Positions 29,135 through 38,492 of a stretch of DNA of 64,000 nt are shown here, piece after piece; positions within the stretch are counted from its first letter, which is position 1, and each line of letters begins with the position of its first letter. Location of the stretch: contig NZ_CP078138.1 in the NCBI RefSeq assembly GCF_019212185.1, positions 1,346,501 through 1,410,500 on the forward strand, given 5' to 3'. A program made the translations under genes and the position numbers. This stretch comes from Pseudomonas fluorescens (GTDB lineage: Bacteria; Pseudomonadota; Gammaproteobacteria; Pseudomonadales; Pseudomonadaceae). The notes beneath the pieces are model-generated. The model made no database searches, was not told where the DNA came from, and saw only the letters and a program-made list of their open reading frames with translations.

Positions 29135-29944
29135 TTACTGCAGAACGAAGTAATCGTAGCGCATCGACACACTGACCTCGAACGGCTCGGCCTGTTCGAT
29201 GACCGCGGTCCGGCGCTCGGCACTCGCGCGCCAGCCGTGAGGGGTCATGGCCAGCAGGTTGGCGCGATCCTGGGGACTGACCAGGGTCAGCTTGAAGTCC
29301 AGGGTCTCGCTGTGTTGCAGGCTCATGCCTTGCGGCACCAATGCCAGGTGCTTGTCGTCGGTGTACTCGCGCACTTCGTCGTACAAGCGCTCGCGCAGTT
29401 CCATCAGGTGGCCACTGGTTGGGCCGACTTTCATCAAGCCGCCACCCGGGCTGAGCAAGCGCTTGGCTTCGTCCCAGTCGAGCGGGCTGAACACGCTGGC
29501 GAGGAACTGGCAACTGGCATCGGCCAAAGGAATGCGCGCCATGCTGGCGATCAACCAGGTCAATTGCGGGTTGCGCTTGCAGGCACGTTTCACCGCTTCG
29601 CGGGAAATATCCAGGGCGTAGCCATCGGCAGCGGGCAGGGCATCGGCGATTTGCGCGGTGTAGTAACCCTCGCCACAACCAATGTCCAACCAGCGTTGCG
29701 GCGTCCGTTCGGCGGCCAGCTCGGCCAGGCGCCGGGCAACCGGGGCGTAGTGACCGGCGTTGAGAAAGTCGCGGCGGGCCTCGACCATGGCCTGGTTATC
29801 GCCCGGGTCGCGGCTGTTCTTGTGCTGCACCGGCAACAGGTTCAGGTAGCCCTGGCGGGCGCGGTCGAAGCGATGTCCGACCGGGCATGCCACGCCATTG
29901 TCGACCGCACTCAGCGGCGCGCTGCAGATAGGGCAGGCGAGCAT
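29135..29944 (-). CDS. rlmA: 23S rRNA (guanine-N1)-methyltransferase RlmA-like
   Basis: 269-residue RlmA-type methyltransferase. An N-terminal zinc knuckle (CPICSAPL ... CPVGHRFD) is followed by RQGYLNLLPVQ, a family hallmark. The SAM domain has LDIGCGEGYYTAQ and ALDISREAVKRACKR. RlmA methylates G745 of 23S rRNA in Gammaproteobacteria. Its start overlaps the dapE stop (TGATG), so it is co-translated with dapE. Confidence 0.9.
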   Translation of the reverse strand: MLACPICSAPLSAVDNGVACPVGHRFDRARQGYLNLLPVQHKNSRDPGDNQAMVEARRDFLNAGHYAPVARRLAELAAERTPQRWLDIGCGEGYYTAQIADALPAADGYALDISREAVKRACKRNPQLTWLIASMARIPLADASCQFLASVFSPLDWDEAKRLLSPGGGLMKVGPTSGHLMELRERLYDEVREYTDDKHLALVPQGMSLQHSETLDFKLTLVSPQDRANLLAMTPHGWRASAERRTAVIEQAEPFEVSVSMRYDYFVLQ

Positions 29945-31095
29945 CAGGCGAGCAACTTGATCAGGGTCTGGTAGTAGATCTCGGTCAGCACATCGAGGTC
30001 GCTGGCCAGGACCCGCTCATTGACCTGGTGAATGGTCGCATTGACCGGGCCAAGCTCGACCACCTGGGTGCCCATGGTGGCGATGAAACGCCCGTCCGAG
30101 GTGCCGCCGCTGGTGGAAGCGTGGGTATCGCGACCGGTGATGTCCTTGATGCTCGACGCCACGGCATCCAGCAGCGCGCCGGGTTCGGTGAGGAATGGCA
30201 GGCCGGACAGCGCCCAGTCGATATGCCAGTCCAGGCCGTGCTTGTCGAGGATGTCGGCGACCCGCTGTTGCAGGCCTTCGACGGTGGACTCGGTAGAGAA
30301 ACGGAAGTTGAACACCGCGACCAGTTCGCCGGGGATTACGTTAGTCGCGCCGGTGCCGGAATTGACGTTGGAGATTTGGAAACTGGTCGGCGGGAAGAAG
30401 TCGTTACCGTGATCCCAGTGCTCGGCGGCCAGTTCGGCCAGGGCCGGGGCGGCAAGGTGGATCGGGTTCTTGGCCAGGTGCGGGTAGGCCACGTGACCCT
30501 GCACACCACGGATGGTCAGCTTGGCGCCGAGGGAGCCGCGACGACCGTTCTTGACCACGTCGCCGACCAGACTTGTGCTCGACGGTTCGCCAACGATGCA
30601 CCAGTCCAGGCGCTCCTTGCGGGCCACCAGGCGTTCCACCACGGCCTTGGTGCCGTGGTGCGCAGGACCTTCTTCATCGCTGGTGATCAGGAACGCGACC
30701 TTGCCCTTGTGGTTGGGGTAGTCGGCGACGAAGCGCTCGGCCGCCACGGTCATCGCCGCCAGGCTGCCTTTCATGTCGGCGGCGCCACGGCCGCAGAGCA
30801 TGCCGTGTTCGTCGATCAGTGCGTTGAACGGCTCGATCTGCCAGGCCGCCACCGGGCCGGTCGGCACCACGTCGGTGTGACCGGCGAAGCACAGTACCGG
30901 ACCATCCTGGCTGCCGTGGGTGGCCCAGAAGTTATCCACGTCTTCAATGCGCATTGGCTCCAGCATGAAACCGGCATCGCCCAGACGCTGCATCATTTGC
31001 TTCTGGCAGTCGGCATCCAGCGGCGTCACCGACGGGCGGCGAATCAGGTCGATGGCGAGTTGAAGGGTCGGCGAAAGGTCGGCGTGGGCCGTCAT
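29944..31095 (-). CDS. dapE: Succinyl-diaminopimelate desuccinylase
   Basis: 383-residue M20-family dinuclear zinc hydrolase. It cleaves N-succinyl-LL-diaminopimelate in the lysine/peptidoglycan pathway. Seen: [15 protein letters not shown], the metal motif [13 protein letters not shown], and [16 protein letters not shown] with the catalytic Glu-Glu. Ribosome site GGAG 6 bases before the ATG. Its pathway partner dapD lies 6 kb further on in this window. Confidence 0.97.
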   Translation of the reverse strand: MTAHADLSPTLQLAIDLIRRPSVTPLDADCQKQMMQRLGDAGFMLEPMRIEDVDNFWATHGSQDGPVLCFAGHTDVVPTGPVAAWQIEPFNALIDEHGMLCGRGAADMKGSLAAMTVAAERFVADYPNHKGKVAFLITSDEEGPAHHGTKAVVERLVARKERLDWCIVGEPSSTSLVGDVVKNGRRGSLGAKLTIRGVQGHVAYPHLAKNPIHLAAPALAELAAEHWDHGNDFFPPTSFQISNVNSGTGATNVIPGELVAVFNFRFSTESTVEGLQQRVADILDKHGLDWHIDWALSGLPFLTEPGALLDAVASSIKDITGRDTHASTSGGTSDGRFIATMGTQVVELGPVNATIHQVNERVLASDLDVLTEIYYQTLIKLLA

Positions 31096-31133
31096 GGAAA
31101 ACTCCGGAAATCATGAATATGGGCGCGGACTTC

Positions 31134-31223
31134 TGTGGGAGCGAGCCTGCTGGCGATAGCGGTGTGTCAGCCAACATAGAGGTTGATGGTTACACCGCTA
31201 TCGTGGGCAAGCCCGCTCCCACA
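31134..31223. repeat. REPIN of the GTGGGAGC class
   Basis: Inverted arms TGTGGGAGCGAGCCTGCTGG and its near complement ending GCCCGCTCCCACA, with GATAGCGGTG / CACCGCTATC inside. The whole element can fold into a long hairpin between dapE and ndvB. Confidence 0.8.
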
Positions 31224-31272
31224 GGGATCGAGATCACGCCAAGCCCCGCAAAATGGCGGTTATCTTAAAGCA

Positions 31273-31297
31273 AAACGGCGACCTTTGGCCGCCGTTT
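31273..31297 (-). terminator. Terminator of the glucan synthase gene
   Basis: Minus strand reads AAACGGCG-loop-CGCCGTTT, then TGC. It lies 17 bases after the stop. Confidence 0.7.
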
Positions 31298-31314
31298 GGT
31301 GGATCGCTGCAGAT

Positions 31315-33906
31315 TTAGCTGGCAGCTGCGGTTTGCGCGGCAACCTCAGGTTTTGGCAGCGACGACAGGAATGCCATGATCAGCGCCGCCAGGTACGGCA
31401 GCGACTGCACCAGCAGCATGGTGACCCAGAAGCGCATGTCGTTGCTCGGCAAGCCCTGGACCAGGAAGATCCCCAGCGCGGCACCCCACAACAGCAGCAT
31501 GATGAACAGCTCTTCGCGGGCTTCCGAAATCGCCACCCAGAAGCCATGATTGTCAGCATTTTTCGGGGTGCGGAAGAACGGAATGCTGCTGGTAAAGAAC
31601 CCGTACAGCACCGCTTTTGCAATCGTATGGGACAGCGCCAGGCCGGCCAGCGCGGCGCAGAACGCGTCCTTGAGATTGACCCCGACCGCGCGACGGTAGA
31701 GGAAAATGATCTTGCCGACTTTGAACACGAACAGTGCCAATGGCGGGATAGCGAAGATCAGCAGCGGTGGATCGACCCGGTGCGGCACGATGATCATCGC
31801 CGCCGACCACAGCAGCGCGCCGACGGTGAAGAAGATGTTCATGCCATCTGCCACCCACGGCAGCCAGCCCGCGAGGAAGTGGTAGCGCTGGCCACGGGTC
31901 AGCTCGGTGTCCTTGCCACGGATCAGGCTGGCGGTGTGACGCTTGATGATCTGGATCGCGCCGTAGGCCCAGCGGAAACGCTGTTTCTTGAAGTCGATAA
32001 AGGTGTCGGGCATCAGGCCCTTGCCGTAGCTGTCGTGGTAGTACGCCGCCGACAGGCCTTTCTCGAACACCCGCAAACCCAACTCGGCGTCTTCACAGAT
32101 GCACCAGTCGGCCCAGCCCAGCTCTTCGAGCACTGAGCGGCGGGTCATGGTCATGGTGCCGTGCTGGATGATCGCATCGCGGTCATTGCGGGTGACCATG
32201 CCGATATGGAAGAAACCCTTGTACTCGGCGTAGCAGAGCTTCTTGAAGGTGCTTTCGTTCTGGTCGCGATAGTCCTGCGGTGACTGCACCACGGCGATTT
32301 TCGGGTCGGCGAAGTGCGGCACCATGTGTTTGAGCCAGTTCGGATGTACGCAGTAGTCGGAGTCGATCACCGCGATCACTTCGGCGTCCTTGGCGGTATG
32401 CGGGATCAGGTAGTTCAGCGCACCGCCCTTGAAACCGGCCAGTGGCGCGACATGGAAGAATTTGAAGCGTGGGCCGAGGGTCGCGCAGTAAGCCTGCACC
32501 GGTTCCCAGACGGCCGGGTCCTTGGTGTTGTTGTCGATGATCAGGACTTCGAAATCCGGATAGTCGAGGTTGGCCAGGGCATTGAGGGTCTGTTTGACCA
32601 TCTCCGGCGGCTCGTTGTAGCAGGGCACATGAATCGACACTTTGGGCCTGTAGGTCGAATCCCCTTCAACCGGCAGGAATTCCCGACGGCGTTTGTGAAT
32701 CCATACCGCCTCGGCCAGCTCGTGGGCCTCGGTGAGCAACACGATAAATACCCCGAGGGCGCCGAGGGCGAGCAGGAAGCCGACGGTGAGACTGAACCAG
32801 GTACTGTATTGCTGGCTGTAGTCGTAACCGATCCACACCAGCACCGATCCGCAGAGGAACGCGATGAAGGTCAGGAAGGTTCGGCCGCGCTGGCGCAGGG
32901 CCGAGCCGTCGATCATCAACAAGGTCAGCGAGAGCAGCGCCAGTACCACCGAGCCGATGGCCAGTACGCGCCATTGCGGGATCGCGACCACCGGCCCTTC
33001 AAAGTTGAATTTCTGCTGGCGTGCGGCGTTGAATACGCCCCAGTAGGCGCCGACCGAACCTTCGTCGCTGGCTTTCCAGGGTTGGTCGAAGGCTTCGATT
33101 ACGAAGTAGTTGAAGCCCTGACGGTTGAGCTTGTTCACCAGGGTGCGCAGGTAAATCGCCTGGTCCGCTGGCGAGGCATCAGCACCGCCACGCATGCGAC
33201 CGTTGCTCGGCCAGCCCACTTCGGACAGCAACAGTGGTTTCTTCGGGAACATTTTCTTCAGGTCGCGGGCGCGGTCGAGGACGAATTGCCCGGCCTGATC
33301 CACCGGAATAAATTCCCAGTAGGGCAGGACGTGTGCGGCGATCAGGTCGACGTGCTTGGCCAGTTCCGGGTGTTCTTCCCAGACGTGCCATTGCTCGGAC
33401 GTAGTGACCGGTACCTTGACCGCAGCGCGTACCCGATCCAGCAACACACTAAGCTGCTCGGCAGTGATTTCCTTGCGGAAGATCGCTTCGTTGCCGACCA
33501 CCACCCGCACCACGCTGCGCGAGGTGTTGGCGATTTCGATGGCGCGCTGGATCTCGCGCTCGTTGCGCTCCTGATCCGGGCTGATCCAGATCCCCAGGGT
33601 CACTCGCAGACCGAATTCTTCCGCCAGTTTCGGGATGTCTTCCAGGCTGCCGTCGACCGAGTAAGTGCGGATGTTGTCCGTCAGCTTGCTCATGATCTCC
33701 AGGTCGCGGCGCATTTCATCGTCGGACGGATATTGGTTCTTCTGTGGGAACTGGCCTTGCTGAAACGGCGAGTAGGAAAAACCGGAGATTTGTTCAGGCC
33801 AGTTGGGGGTCGTGACCGGGCGGTTGATCAGCGCCCAGAAACCGGTGAACAGTGCGGCGATTGCCAGCACTACCACGAGGTTGAGTCCAAATTTACGCGA
33901 TGACAT
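31315..33906 (-). CDS. ndvB: NdvB-like beta-glucan synthase (GH17 + GT2 membrane protein)
   Basis: 863 residues. After one N-terminal TM helix (LNLVVVLAIAALFTGFW) comes a periplasmic GH17-type domain (residues ~40-320: ISGFSYSPFQQGQ, VVVGNEAIFRKE, LLLSEVGWPSNG). TM helices and a cytoplasmic GT2 processive glycosyltransferase core follow (VSIHVPCYNEPP, IIDNNTKD, VIDSDYCVHP, CEDAELGLRV, QRFRWAYG), then further TM helices. This architecture matches P. aeruginosa NdvB, which makes cyclic beta-(1,3)-glucans for periplasm/biofilm antibiotic tolerance. Start chosen at ATG 33906; the upstream extension has no signal. The antisense 529-codon frame is a shadow. Confidence 0.88.
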   Translation of the reverse strand: MSSRKFGLNLVVVLAIAALFTGFWALINRPVTTPNWPEQISGFSYSPFQQGQFPQKNQYPSDDEMRRDLEIMSKLTDNIRTYSVDGSLEDIPKLAEEFGLRVTLGIWISPDQERNEREIQRAIEIANTSRSVVRVVVGNEAIFRKEITAEQLSVLLDRVRAAVKVPVTTSEQWHVWEEHPELAKHVDLIAAHVLPYWEFIPVDQAGQFVLDRARDLKKMFPKKPLLLSEVGWPSNGRMRGGADASPADQAIYLRTLVNKLNRQGFNYFVIEAFDQPWKASDEGSVGAYWGVFNAARQQKFNFEGPVVAIPQWRVLAIGSVVLALLSLTLLMIDGSALRQRGRTFLTFIAFLCGSVLVWIGYDYSQQYSTWFSLTVGFLLALGALGVFIVLLTEAHELAEAVWIHKRRREFLPVEGDSTYRPKVSIHVPCYNEPPEMVKQTLNALANLDYPDFEVLIIDNNTKDPAVWEPVQAYCATLGPRFKFFHVAPLAGFKGGALNYLIPHTAKDAEVIAVIDSDYCVHPNWLKHMVPHFADPKIAVVQSPQDYRDQNESTFKKLCYAEYKGFFHIGMVTRNDRDAIIQHGTMTMTRRSVLEELGWADWCICEDAELGLRVFEKGLSAAYYHDSYGKGLMPDTFIDFKKQRFRWAYGAIQIIKRHTASLIRGKDTELTRGQRYHFLAGWLPWVADGMNIFFTVGALLWSAAMIIVPHRVDPPLLIFAIPPLALFVFKVGKIIFLYRRAVGVNLKDAFCAALAGLALSHTIAKAVLYGFFTSSIPFFRTPKNADNHGFWVAISEAREELFIMLLLWGAALGIFLVQGLPSNDMRFWVTMLLVQSLPYLAALIMAFLSSLPKPEVAAQTAAAS

Positions 33907-34093
33907 GGCTATTTCGGGTTCCAAAAGGAGTGGAACGAGGGGACGTTCGGCATACGGCCAAAGGGCGCGCATCCTACACTGGGCTTTCCCTGACCGTACA
34001 GCGGACAGGGTGGTGTCTGGCATTTGGCAGCCGACTTTCACATAAGTTCTTACACTTATGCCCTGAAGGTTAAAACTTGTCGCCCGGTTCCCC

Positions 34094-34099
34094 TATAAT
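34094..34099 (+). promoter_or_regulatory. -10 element of the tcdA promoter
   Basis: TATAAT followed by GCGCGCC, 27 bases upstream of the tcdA ATG. No good -35 at 17 bases can be assigned. Confidence 0.4.
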
Positions 34100-34125
34100 G
34101 CGCGCCGGTTTTAAGGGTAGTGGTC

Positions 34126-34938
34126 ATGAGTACAGAAGATCCGCGGTTTGCTGGCATCGCCCGCTTGTATGGCATCGAAGGCCTGGACCGCTTGCGGGCC
34201 GCTCACGTGGCGATCGTCGGGGTGGGCGGCGTTGGCTCCTGGGCGGCGGAAGCCATCGCCCGTTGCGGGGTGGGTGAGATTTCCCTGTTCGACCTCGACG
34301 ATGTTTGCGTCAGCAACGCCAATCGCCAGTTGCACGCCCTCGACAGCACGGTGGGCAAACCGAAGGTCGAGGTCATGGCCGAGCGTCTGCGCGGGATCAA
34401 CCCGGACTGCACCGTGCATGCGGTGCCGGACTTCGTTACCCGGGAAACCATGGCCGAGTACATCACGCCGAATATCGATTGCGTGATCGACTGCATCGAC
34501 AGCGTCAACGCCAAGGCGGCGCTGATTGCCTGGTGCAAGCGGCGCAAGATCCAGATCATCACCACCGGCGGCGCGGGCGGGCAGATCGACCCGACGCTGA
34601 TCCAGGTCTGCGACCTGAACCGCACCTTCAACGACCCGCTGGCCTCGAAAGTGCGCTCCACCCTGCGCCGCGAATACAACTTCTCGCGCACCGTGACCCG
34701 CCACTACAGCGTGCCCTGCGTGTTTTCCACCGAGCAACTGCGCTACCCGAAACCGGACGGCAGCATCTGCCTGCAGAAAAGTTTTGTCGGCGACGGTGTG
34801 AAACTGGACTGCGCCGGCGGCTTTGGTGCGGTAATGATGGTCACCGCGACCTTCGGCATGGTGGCGGCGACCAAGGCGGTGGATAAGATTGTGGCGGGGG
34901 TAAGGCGGCCGGCGGATAGGGTCAAGCCCGCAGTTTAA
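34126..34938 (+). CDS. tcdA: tRNA threonylcarbamoyladenosine dehydratase (TcdA/CsdL)
   Basis: 270-residue E1-like, ATP-dependent enzyme that cyclises t6A37 to ct6A in tRNA. The nucleotide-binding loop is VGVGGVGSWAAEAIARCGVG, with DLDDVCVSNANRQ and the cysteine-bearing TRHYSVPCVFSTE. ATG at 34126 preferred over GTG 34120; AAGGG lies upstream. It is convergent with csdE-csdA, whose products support TcdA through sulfur/persulfide delivery in E. coli, and tsaB upstream in the window serves the preceding step. Confidence 0.95.
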   Translation: MSTEDPRFAGIARLYGIEGLDRLRAAHVAIVGVGGVGSWAAEAIARCGVGEISLFDLDDVCVSNANRQLHALDSTVGKPKVEVMAERLRGINPDCTVHAVPDFVTRETMAEYITPNIDCVIDCIDSVNAKAALIAWCKRRKIQIITTGGAGGQIDPTLIQVCDLNRTFNDPLASKVRSTLRREYNFSRTVTRHYSVPCVFSTEQLRYPKPDGSICLQKSFVGDGVKLDCAGGFGAVMMVTATFGMVAATKAVDKIVAGVRRPADRVKPAV

Positions 34939-34971
34939 TCGGCGTCGTGGCTTCGAACGCACCTCGCCCTA

Positions 34972-35062
34972 TGTGGGAGAAGCCCGGGTGGCGCTCCGCT
35001 GCTAGCGATGAAGTTTATGCGGTGTGATGGCAGGCCTCATCGCCAGCAGGCTGGCTCCCACA
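34972..35062. repeat. REP-type inverted repeat between tcdA and csdE
   Basis: TGTGGGAGAAGCCCGGGTGG on the left and GCTGGCTCCCACA on the right as inverted outer arms, with CTAGCGATGAAG / CATCGCCAGC inside. The left REP is degenerate. Confidence 0.6.
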
Positions 35063-35091
35063 GGTTTTGAGATCGACTCACGGGCCGTCCT

Positions 35092-35499
35092 TTATTGAGC
35101 AGCCAATTCCCTTATCCGCTGCAACACTGCATTCAACCCATTACTACGCGACGGCGATAACTGGCGGCTGAGCCCCAACTGCTCGAACCAGCCCGGCAAG
35201 TCCACCAGTTGCAACTCGGCACTGGACAAGCCGTTGACCCGCGCCAGCAGCAGTGCCACCAAGCCGCGGATCAAGCGTGCGTCGCTGGCAGCGTTGAATT
35301 GCCAGTGGCCGTCGTGCAAGGCGCCCACCAGCCACATCTGGCTTTCACAGCCGTGTACCCGATTGGCCTCGGTTTTGTCGGCGTCGCGCATGGGCGGCAG
35401 GCGGTCGCCCCATTGCATCAGCAGGCGGGCCCGTTGTTCCCAGCCGGCGGCGGCCTGGAAGGTGGCGAGGGCGGTGACGGCGTCGGCGGGGAGGGTCAT
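35092..35499 (-). CDS. csdE: SufE/CsdE-type cysteine desulfurase activator
   Basis: 135-residue SufE-fold protein. The sulfur-acceptor cysteine is in VHGCESQMWLVG, and RLIRGLVALLLARVNG is the second family block. It accepts persulfide sulfur from the desulfurase encoded immediately upstream, with which it overlaps by ATGA, and passes it on. The partner gene and nearby tcdA favour the Csd rather than the Suf system. Confidence 0.9.
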   Translation of the reverse strand: MTLPADAVTALATFQAAAGWEQRARLLMQWGDRLPPMRDADKTEANRVHGCESQMWLVGALHDGHWQFNAASDARLIRGLVALLLARVNGLSSAELQLVDLPGWFEQLGLSRQLSPSRSNGLNAVLQRIRELAAQ

Positions 35500-36701
35500 C
35501 GCAGTAGCTCCAGTGCCTGGTCGAGGGCTTCGAAGAAGCGTTCGAGGTCGTCGGAGTCGTTGTACAGCGCCAGCGATACGCGAATGGCGCCGGCCAGTTC
35601 GAAGCTTTTCAGCAACGGCATGGCGCAGTGATGCCCGGCACGCACGGCGATGCCCTGTTCCGTGAGCAGGTGCGCCAGGTCGGCGTTATGCACGCCATCG
35701 ACGACGAAGCTGGCCAGGGCCAGTTGCGGTTTGCCCAGCAGGCGGATGCCGTTGCGCGCCTGCAGGCCACGCAGCAAGTAGTCATGCAGCGCGGCTTCGT
35801 GGGCGGTGACGGCGGCCTGATCGAGACCGGCCAGGTAATCCAGGGTTGCGCCGAGGCCGATCACGCTGGCAATCGGCGGCGTGCCCGCTTCGAAGCCTAG
35901 TGGTGCGGAGCGAAAGCGGGCGTCGTGGTAATTGGCATCGAGCACCATTTCCCCGCCGAATTGCCAGTGCTGCAACTGGCTCAGCGCGGAGTTGCGGGCG
36001 AAGACGACGCCCAGCCCGTCCGGGCCGTAGAGCTTGTGACTGGAAAAGACATAGAAGTCGCAACCCAGGGCCTGCACGTCGTGGCGACCGTGGACCACGC
36101 CCTGGGCGCCATCGACCACGGTTAGCGTGCCGTGTGCCTTGGCCAGCGCCAACAAGGGTGCCAGCGGCTGCCAGGCGCCGAGGACGTTGGACAGTTGGCT
36201 GACGGCAAGCAGGCGGGTGCGGGGGCCGATCAGCGTGGCGGCGGCATCGAGGTCGATCAGGCCGTCGGTATCCAGTGGCAGGACCACCAGTTTCAGCTCG
36301 CGACGTTTTGCCAGTTGCTGCCAGGGCAGCAGGTTGGCGTGGTGTTCCAGGGCGCTGATGACAATCTCATCGCCCGCCGTGAATTGTTGCTCAAGGCCAT
36401 AGGCCAGGAGGTTCAGCGCCGAGGTGGCGCCGTGGGTGAAGATGATCTGCCCGCTGTCACCGGCATTAAGCCAGTGGGCAACTTTGCTGCGGCTGTCTTC
36501 GAATGCCTGGGTGGCATGGGCGCCGGGCAGGTGCTGGGCACGATGCACATTGGCTGCGCCGTTGGCGTAGTAATGCGTCAGCGCGTCGAGCAGGGCTTGG
36601 GGTTTCTGGGTAGTGGCGGCGCTGTCCAGGTAGGTCTGGTCCTGCCGTTGCAGGGCGGCGATGGCCGGAAAATCGGCGCGCCAGGGGGAGGCAATCATCA
36701 C
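35496..36701 (-). CDS. csdA: Cysteine desulfurase (CsdA/SufS type)
   Basis: 401-residue PLP enzyme converting cysteine to alanine and enzyme-bound persulfide. Seen: TYLDSAATTQKP, IIFTHGATSALNLLA, the PLP-lysine motif YVFSSHKLYGPDGLGVVF, and the catalytic-cysteine loop VRAGHHCAMPLL. Tandem ATG codons at 36701 and 36698 leave the exact start open. Operon with csdE. Confidence 0.93.
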   Translation of the reverse strand: MMIASPWRADFPAIAALQRQDQTYLDSAATTQKPQALLDALTHYYANGAANVHRAQHLPGAHATQAFEDSRSKVAHWLNAGDSGQIIFTHGATSALNLLAYGLEQQFTAGDEIVISALEHHANLLPWQQLAKRRELKLVVLPLDTDGLIDLDAAATLIGPRTRLLAVSQLSNVLGAWQPLAPLLALAKAHGTLTVVDGAQGVVHGRHDVQALGCDFYVFSSHKLYGPDGLGVVFARNSALSQLQHWQFGGEMVLDANYHDARFRSAPLGFEAGTPPIASVIGLGATLDYLAGLDQAAVTAHEAALHDYLLRGLQARNGIRLLGKPQLALASFVVDGVHNADLAHLLTEQGIAVRAGHHCAMPLLKSFELAGAIRVSLALYNDSDDLERFFEALDQALELLR

Positions 36702-36744
36702 GGTTTCTGGCCCTGGTGAAGATGGGCGGGATTTACGCCGAACC

Positions 36745-36816
36745 CTGTAGGAGCGAGCCTGCTCGCGATGGCGTCCTCAAGGACACCAAAAGCTTCACGA
36801 GCAGGTTCGTTGCCAC
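36745..36816. repeat. REP-type inverted repeat between csdA and dapD
   Basis: CTGTAGGAGCGAGCCTGCTC on the left faces CACGAGCAGGTTCGTTGCCAC on the right (quoted arms shortened to the matching GAGCAGG core), giving an imperfect hairpin. Confidence 0.6.
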
Positions 36817-36828
36817 ATTGGGACGGTA

Positions 36829-37863
36829 TTAGTTGTGAGCGTGCAACGCTTCGTTCAGTTCGATGGCCGATTTGTGGGTTTTGCATTCCACGGCACCCGT
36901 CTCCGAGTTACGGCGGAACAACAGGTCGGTCTGGCCAGCCAGCTCACGGGCCTTGACCACTTTGACCAGGTTGTTGTTCTCGTCCAGCAGCGCGACTTTG
37001 GTGCCGGCGGTGACGTACAGGCCCGACTCGACGGTATTGCGATCGCCCAACGGAATGCCGATACCGGCGTTGGCGCCGATCAGGCAGCCTTCACCGACCT
37101 TGATCACGATGTTGCCGCCACCGGACAGGGTACCCATGGTCGAGCAACCGCCGCCCAGGTCCGAACCCTTGCCAACGAACACGCCGGCCGAGACGCGACC
37201 TTCGATCATGCCCGGGCCTTCGGTGCCGGCGTTGAAGTTGACGAAACCTTCGTGCATCACGGTGGTGCCTTCGCCGACATAGGCGCCCAGGCGCAAGCGG
37301 GCGGCATCTGCGATACGCACGCCAGCCGGTACCACGTAGTCAGTCATTTTCGGGAACTTGTCCACCGAGAACACTTCCAGCAAGTCGCCGCGCAGGCGGG
37401 CTTCCAGTTGATGCTCGGCCAGTTCGGCAAGGTCGATGGCGCCTTGGCTGGTCCAGGCTACGTTTGGCAGCAGCGGGAAAATGCCGGTCAGGTTCAGGCC
37501 GTGAGGCTTGACCAGACGGTGAGACAGCAGGTGCAGCTTGAGGTAGGCCTCAGGGGTGGAGCTCAGGGCGGCGTCTTCGGCCAGCAGGGTGGCGACCAGC
37601 GGCTTGTGGCTTTCTGCCAGGCGAGTCAGGAGGGCGGCCTGAGTGGCGTCAACCGACTTCAGTACTTCAGCCAGTTGTGCCGCCTGGGCGTTGCTGAACG
37701 CGATCGCCTGGTTGCCTTCGCCGTAGCCGAGAATCGGTGCAACGGCGGCGACCAGTTCGGCCGACGGGTTGAGCAATGGCTGTGCGTAGAACACTTCCAG
37801 CCATGCGCCCTGGCGATTTTGGGTACCGACACCGAAGGCGACGCTGAACAGAGTAGTGGACAT
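36829..37863 (-). CDS. dapD: 2,3,4,5-tetrahydropyridine-2,6-dicarboxylate N-succinyltransferase
   Basis: 344-residue, gammaproteobacterial long-form DapD. It succinylates tetrahydrodipicolinate using succinyl-CoA in lysine/DAP synthesis. The left-handed beta-helix repeats are visible (RIADAARLRLGAYVGEGTTV, MHEGFVNFNAGTEG, GNIVIKVGEGCLIGANAGIG). AGAGGT precedes the ATG. An ArsC-family reductase gene lies 33 bases upstream in the same direction. Confidence 0.95.
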   Translation of the reverse strand: MSTTLFSVAFGVGTQNRQGAWLEVFYAQPLLNPSAELVAAVAPILGYGEGNQAIAFSNAQAAQLAEVLKSVDATQAALLTRLAESHKPLVATLLAEDAALSSTPEAYLKLHLLSHRLVKPHGLNLTGIFPLLPNVAWTSQGAIDLAELAEHQLEARLRGDLLEVFSVDKFPKMTDYVVPAGVRIADAARLRLGAYVGEGTTVMHEGFVNFNAGTEGPGMIEGRVSAGVFVGKGSDLGGGCSTMGTLSGGGNIVIKVGEGCLIGANAGIGIPLGDRNTVESGLYVTAGTKVALLDENNNLVKVVKARELAGQTDLLFRRNSETGAVECKTHKSAIELNEALHAHN

Positions 37864-37896
37864 GCAATTACCTCTAAAAAAGATGAACGGGCTGCC

Positions 37897-38259
37897 TTAC
37901 TTGAGAGCGGCCGCGTAGATATCTGGCTTGAAGCCAATCAGGGTTCGGTCACCGAGATCGAGCACCGGGCGCTTGATCATCGAGGGTTGTGCCAGCATCA
38001 GTTCGATTGCTTTCGTCTGGTCGAGATCGGCTTTGTGTTCGTCGTCGAGTTTGCGAAAGGTCGTGCCTGCACGGTTAAGCACCACTTGCCAGCCGTGCTC
38101 ATTGCACCACTGGGTCAGGTGTTCACGGTCGATTCCGGCCGTTTTGTAGTCGTGAAAATCAAAGCTGACAGCGTTTTCATCGAGCCAGGTGCGCGCCTTT
38201 TTCATGGTGTCGCAGGCTTTGATGCCGAAAAGGTGCAACGTTTTGCTTGAAGCGGTCAA
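37897..38259 (-). CDS. ArsC-family reductase (Spx/MgsR-like)
   Basis: 120-residue thioredoxin-fold protein of the ArsC/YffB group. It has the single-cysteine motif FGIKACDTMKKARTWLDE and the substrate-side RKLDDEH and IKRPVLDLGDRTLIGF blocks. These proteins are glutathione-dependent reductases of uncertain substrate rather than true arsenate reductases. No ATG fits; the TTG at 38259 has a GGGG-rich ribosome site 8 bases before it and gives the normal length. It probably forms an operon with dapD. Confidence 0.85.
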   Translation of the reverse strand: MTASSKTLHLFGIKACDTMKKARTWLDENAVSFDFHDYKTAGIDREHLTQWCNEHGWQVVLNRAGTTFRKLDDEHKADLDQTKAIELMLAQPSMIKRPVLDLGDRTLIGFKPDIYAAALK

Positions 38260-38492
38260 GGAATTGCCCCCCTTTGGAGGTGTCGGGATTAAAGGTGACG
38301 GATTATGCCACGACCGAGCGGATTCGGCGTCGGCGGCGGGCCGGATTGAACAATTGTGCGACAAGTTACCCGGGCGGGTGCGACCTTTGTGCAACGGTCA
38401 GGCAACAGCTTAAGTGTCTAATATGGCACTTCGACGGCAACTCGTTGCCTGTTACCTGCTGTTGCATGTCGATTGATCGGGAATCCTGTTTT

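Noticed and set aside
32314..33903. 529-codon plus-strand ORF
   Set aside because: Antisense to the ndvB-like gene, no ribosome site, shadow composition.
36835..38250. 471-codon plus-strand ORF
   Set aside because: Antisense across dapD and the ArsC-family gene; shadow.
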